A stretch of 42,899 nucleotides of DNA, from positions 1 through 42,899 of the forward strand of contig CANQQJ010000030.1 of the NCBI GenBank assembly GCA_947625905.1, given 5' to 3'. Under the pieces are notes generated by a model that made no database searches, was not told the DNA's origin, and worked only from the letters and a program-made list of their open reading frames with translations. A program made the translations under genes and the position numbers. Position 1 is the stretch's first letter, and every line of letters starts with the position of its first letter. Positions 40,417 through 42,899 of the stretch are shown piece by piece. The DNA comes from an uncultured Clostridia bacterium (GTDB lineage Bacteria > Bacillota > Clostridia > Monoglobales > Monoglobaceae).

Positions 40417-40614
40417 ACGCTTTCCTCCATAAATCCAACAAGGCGACCGTGCGCGGCCGCCGTTCTCTTTAAGCAGCCGCCGATCCGAAGCCGTCTTTGG
40501 GCCCGCCGCGGCGGTTACTTGAGCAAACGCCGCTTGGGCGGCGCTTACTTGGAAAGTTTATTTCAAATTTCACTGCTTTAGAACAGTTAGGTTACACAAA
40601 ATACGAAACCGCCG

Positions 40615-41439
40615 CTATTTTGACGACGAAGACTTCACGACCTCGTCTCTTGCGCCCATATCGACGTAAAAAATCTGCGACGAGTCGGGATTGATCATTC
40701 CCAATCGGTTCTTCGCGTAGGTTTCAAGGTTCCCGAGCTCTATCGACCTGTCGATGCTCGACTGAATACCCTCGTTTGTCACAAGTATTCCCGACAATTC
40801 ATTATTCAGTCTCTCGATCTCTCTATTTTTGCCGAAGATCGCCGTCTGTCTGTATATCATAACCGCGCTCATCAGAAATATTACTCCGATAAGGCAGATC
40901 ATTTTCATTCTGGCGCGAACCTTTTTGCGTCCCGCCTCGCGCTGCTCCCGCGTGAGCACGCGTCTCTGAGCCGGCCGGGTATCGCGGACATCGGTGCGCG
41001 TCTCTCTCTCAGGACGGTCATAGCGCCGTCTTTGGGGCGCCGCCGGCGGATAGTTCGTATAGGTCCCGTATCTCTGCGGCGTATGACCCGAGGCGCGGAC
41101 GTCTCTTTCGGGATAAGGCCGAGCGGGAGCCGAATAATTCGCTCCGCCGCCGCTGTATCTGTACGCGCCGTTTATTGAGCCGCTCGAATACCCGCGGCCG
41201 TCGTACGCGGAACGGGCGGTTTGAGTATTCTCGACATAACGCCGGCGATACGAAGTCTGCGCCGTATAAGCGCTCCTTTGATTATAACGTCTTTGACTCT
41301 CGGCGCGTCTTGTGTTTTCATACCTGTTATCATAGCGGGAGGGCGCGGATGCCCAGTATTCGTTTCGATAACTGTAGTTCCGATCAGGCGCCGACTGACG
41401 CCTGTATGATTCTTTCTGTCCGGTTGGCACCTGCCCCAT
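40615..41439 (-). CDS. ftsL: FtsL/DivIC-like septum protein with a long Arg/Tyr-rich N-terminal extension
   Basis: This 274-residue protein sits between rsmH and the class B PBP, the normal ftsL position. The C-terminal 100 residues are typical: transmembrane helix (about 183-201, MICLIGVIFLMSAVMIY), then a leucine-zipper-like periplasmic coiled coil REIERLNNELSGILVTNEGI ... RSIELGNLETYAKNRLGMIN. Ordinary FtsL is about 100-130 residues. Here about 175 cytoplasmic residues of low complexity, dense in Arg, Tyr, Ser and Asn, precede the helix. The start ATG has GGAAAGGG immediately adjacent, so initiation further downstream cannot be excluded. Confidence 0.82.
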   Translation of the reverse strand: MGQVPTGQKESYRRQSAPDRNYSYRNEYWASAPSRYDNRYENTRRAESQRRYNQRSAYTAQTSYRRRYVENTQTARSAYDGRGYSSGSINGAYRYSGGGANYSAPARPYPERDVRASGHTPQRYGTYTNYPPAAPQRRRYDRPERETRTDVRDTRPAQRRVLTREQREAGRKKVRARMKMICLIGVIFLMSAVMIYRQTAIFGKNREIERLNNELSGILVTNEGIQSSIDRSIELGNLETYAKNRLGMINPDSSQIFYVDMGARDEVVKSSSSK

Positions 41440-41454
41440 CCCTTTCCGTAAATT

Positions 41455-42390
41455 TTAAAGTTTTCTTGCCGCTCTCAGCTTGGCGCTGTGAGCGCGGTTA
41501 TTTTGTTTGAGCTCGTCCGCCGACGCGGTTATCGGTTTTCGGTTCACGAGCTCTATTTTCGGTTTGTTTCCGCAGACGCACACGGGAAAATCCTTCGGAC
41601 ATGTGCAGCCTGTTTTGAGCTTGTTAAATGTGTTTTTAACGATTCGGTCCTCAAGCGAGTGAAACGTTATGACCGCCAGAACTCCGCCGGGCCTCAGCGC
41701 TTCGACAAAATCCTCGACCGCTTTGTCAAGGCCTCGAAGCTCGCCGTTGACCTCGATCCTGAACGCCTGAAAGCTCCGCTTTGCGGGGTGCTTGTCCCCG
41801 TACCGCTTTTGCGGCGGGAACGAGTATTTTATAATGTCGCTGAGTTCCGTCGTGGTTTCTATCGGCTTTTTCTCCCGCGCCCGCGCGATCGAGCGCGCGA
41901 TGTTTGCGGCGTTTTTTTCCTCTCCGTATTCTCTGAGGATCCGCCTCAGCTCCTCCTCGGGGTATGTGTTGACCACATCCGCCGCGGTCAAACGCTCCTC
42001 TCGGTCCATTCTCATGTCAAGGGGCGCATCCGCGTTATAGCTGAAGCCGCGCTCCGCCTCGTCGAGCTGATATGACGAGACCCCCAGATCCAGAACGGCG
42101 CCGTCGATTTTTTCAATGCCCAGACTTTTTAGTATCTCTTTTATGTTGAAAAAATTGTCATGGCGGAACATGATCTCGCACTTGTATTGCCTAAGCCGTT
42201 CCTTCGCGGCGCCGAGCGCGTCAAGATCGCGGTCAATACCGATCAAGGTCCCGCCTTCGCCGAGCTTTTCGCAAATCAGCGACGCGTGTCCGCCGCCGCC
42301 GAGCGTGCCGTCAACATAAACGCCGCCGGGCCTTACGCCGAGCATTCTGACGCTCTCGTCGGGCAGCACGGAAATATGATTAAACTCCAT
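41455..42390 (-). CDS. rsmH: 16S rRNA (cytosine(1402)-N(4))-methyltransferase RsmH
   Basis: This 311-residue MraW/RsmH methylates C1402 of 16S rRNA. It contains HISVLPDESVRMLGVRPGGV, the SAM motif YVDGTLGGGGHASLICEKLG, DGAVLDLGVSSYQLDEAERG, FSYNADAPLDMRMD, AKRSFQAFRIEVNGELRGLD and the C-terminal ITFHSLEDRIVKNTF. The CTCPKDFPVCVCG segment near residue 265 is family-typical. It starts 2 nt after the mraZ stop with only a weak ribosome binding site, which implies translational coupling. Confidence 0.95.
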   Translation of the reverse strand: MEFNHISVLPDESVRMLGVRPGGVYVDGTLGGGGHASLICEKLGEGGTLIGIDRDLDALGAAKERLRQYKCEIMFRHDNFFNIKEILKSLGIEKIDGAVLDLGVSSYQLDEAERGFSYNADAPLDMRMDREERLTAADVVNTYPEEELRRILREYGEEKNAANIARSIARAREKKPIETTTELSDIIKYSFPPQKRYGDKHPAKRSFQAFRIEVNGELRGLDKAVEDFVEALRPGGVLAVITFHSLEDRIVKNTFNKLKTGCTCPKDFPVCVCGNKPKIELVNRKPITASADELKQNNRAHSAKLRAARKL

Positions 42391-42392
42391 AT

Positions 42393-42800
42393 TTATATCA
42401 GCTCATGCTCCTCCATAATTTTTCCGATATTTTCGGCACTGTATTCATCATCATCGAAATATTCTTTCCACGCGTCTCTGTTCCAGATCTCAACGTGTCT
42501 GAACGTTCCGACGACCGCTATCTCCTTCTTAAGCCCCAGATACTCGCGCAGATCGGGCGGTATGACCACCCTTCCCTGCGTGTCCAGCTCGCACTCCTTT
42601 GAGCCCGAGGTGAAAAACAGCAGCTTTTTTCTCTCTTTTATCCTGTTGAGGAAGCCTTCCCATTCGGAGCGCGGATAGAGCGCGATGCAGTTCACGCCTT
42701 TGGCAACGACGAATGTCTGGCCCAGCTCCGCGCGGAAACCCGCGGGAACATTGACTCTGAACTTAGCGTCCACAGTTTGTAAATATTCGCCAATAAACAT
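42393..42800 (-). CDS. mraZ: Transcriptional regulator MraZ
   Basis: This regulator of about 135 residues has two AbrB-like half domains. The first motif is VDAKFRVNVP (the usual DxKGR Gly is Phe here), the second LDTQGRVVIPPDLREYLGL. FVVAKGVNCIALYPRSEWEG and VGTFRHVEIWNRDAWKEYF match MraZ. It binds repeated TGGG elements upstream of the dcw cluster and controls it. The ATG at 42800 follows GGAGG by 9 nt; the frame stays open upstream but that stretch is unlike MraZ. One TGGGAAGGAG (about 42889-42898, minus strand) is visible at the window edge. Confidence 0.93.
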   Translation of the reverse strand: MFIGEYLQTVDAKFRVNVPAGFRAELGQTFVVAKGVNCIALYPRSEWEGFLNRIKERKKLLFFTSGSKECELDTQGRVVIPPDLREYLGLKKEIAVVGTFRHVEIWNRDAWKEYFDDDEYSAENIGKIMEEHELI

Positions 42801-42801
42801 G

Positions 42802-42899
42802 TCGTCGCACCTCCTTCGTCGCGCCTCGCCTCTTGGCTCGTTCCGACGCAAGCGTCGGAAGCTTCGCCCTTACCGGCGGTCGCTCCTCCTTCCCACAAA
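42802..42899 (-). promoter_or_regulatory. Leader of the dcw cluster with a possible MraZ box
   Basis: The minus strand shows GTGGGAAGG at the window end, a TTCCGACGC/GCGTCGGAA hairpin (about 42840-42858), and the mraZ ribosome binding site. The promoter itself is outside the window. Confidence 0.4.

Overview
The window looks like a chromosomal segment of an uncultured Clostridia-type Firmicute (Oscillospirales-like). The basis is a moderately high G+C content, strong sigma-A type promoters, GGAGG-type ribosome binding sites, a Gram-positive mur/fts (dcw) cluster with a PASTA penicillin-binding protein, MecA and IreB homologues, ThiH-type anaerobic thiazole synthesis, and a split, ferredoxin-rich glutamate synthase. 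The exact taxon is inference.

Layout. 1-380 holds interspersed repeats. 380-5432 (minus) is a five-gene split glutamate synthase operon: amidotransferase, FMN synthase domain, four-cluster ferredoxin, FAD oxidoreductase and GXGXG domain. Its promoter lies just ahead of a terminator-like hairpin. 5824-6486 (plus) is a cyclophilin lipoprotein. 6693-8682 (minus) is an AgrC/AgrA-like GHKL kinase and LytTR regulator pair. 8823-14627 (minus) is a compact, intact six-gene podovirus-like structural cassette (scaffold-like, N4-gp56 capsid, small protein, neck adaptor, tail nozzle, internal-protein-like). No terminase, portal, integrase or lysis gene is visible beside it. 14628-15142 is a repeat island. 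15171-17060 (minus) is glutamine synthetase plus an ANTAR regulator. 17303-17929 (minus) is mecA. 18211-18399 is a probable 6S RNA. 18541-24561 (plus) carries rsmD, coaD, a coiled-coil protein, pheS, a P-loop kinase, pheT and ireB. 24693-24768 is tRNA-Thr(CGT), followed by more repeats and a 59-residue membrane protein behind a 12-residue leader ORF. 25481-28845 (minus) is thiSFGHE behind a probable HMP-PP (thiS-motif) riboswitch. 29005-42800 (minus) is the dcw cluster mraZ-rsmH-ftsL-pbp-murE-murF-mraY-ftsW-murG-murA-divIB, without murD.

How it fits together. Glutamate synthase and glutamine synthetase form the GS/GOGAT ammonia assimilation pair, and the ANTAR protein is the likely nitrogen antiterminator. 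The dcw cluster makes meso-DAP type peptidoglycan precursors (the MurE DNPR motif supports this) and the division synthase. The thi operon makes the thiazole half of thiamine.

The most unusual items are the terminase-less capsid/neck/tail cassette beside a LytTR two-component system, the leader-peptide/small-membrane-protein locus at 25143-25457, and several families of short palindromic repeats that abut genes and in places overlap their expression signals.
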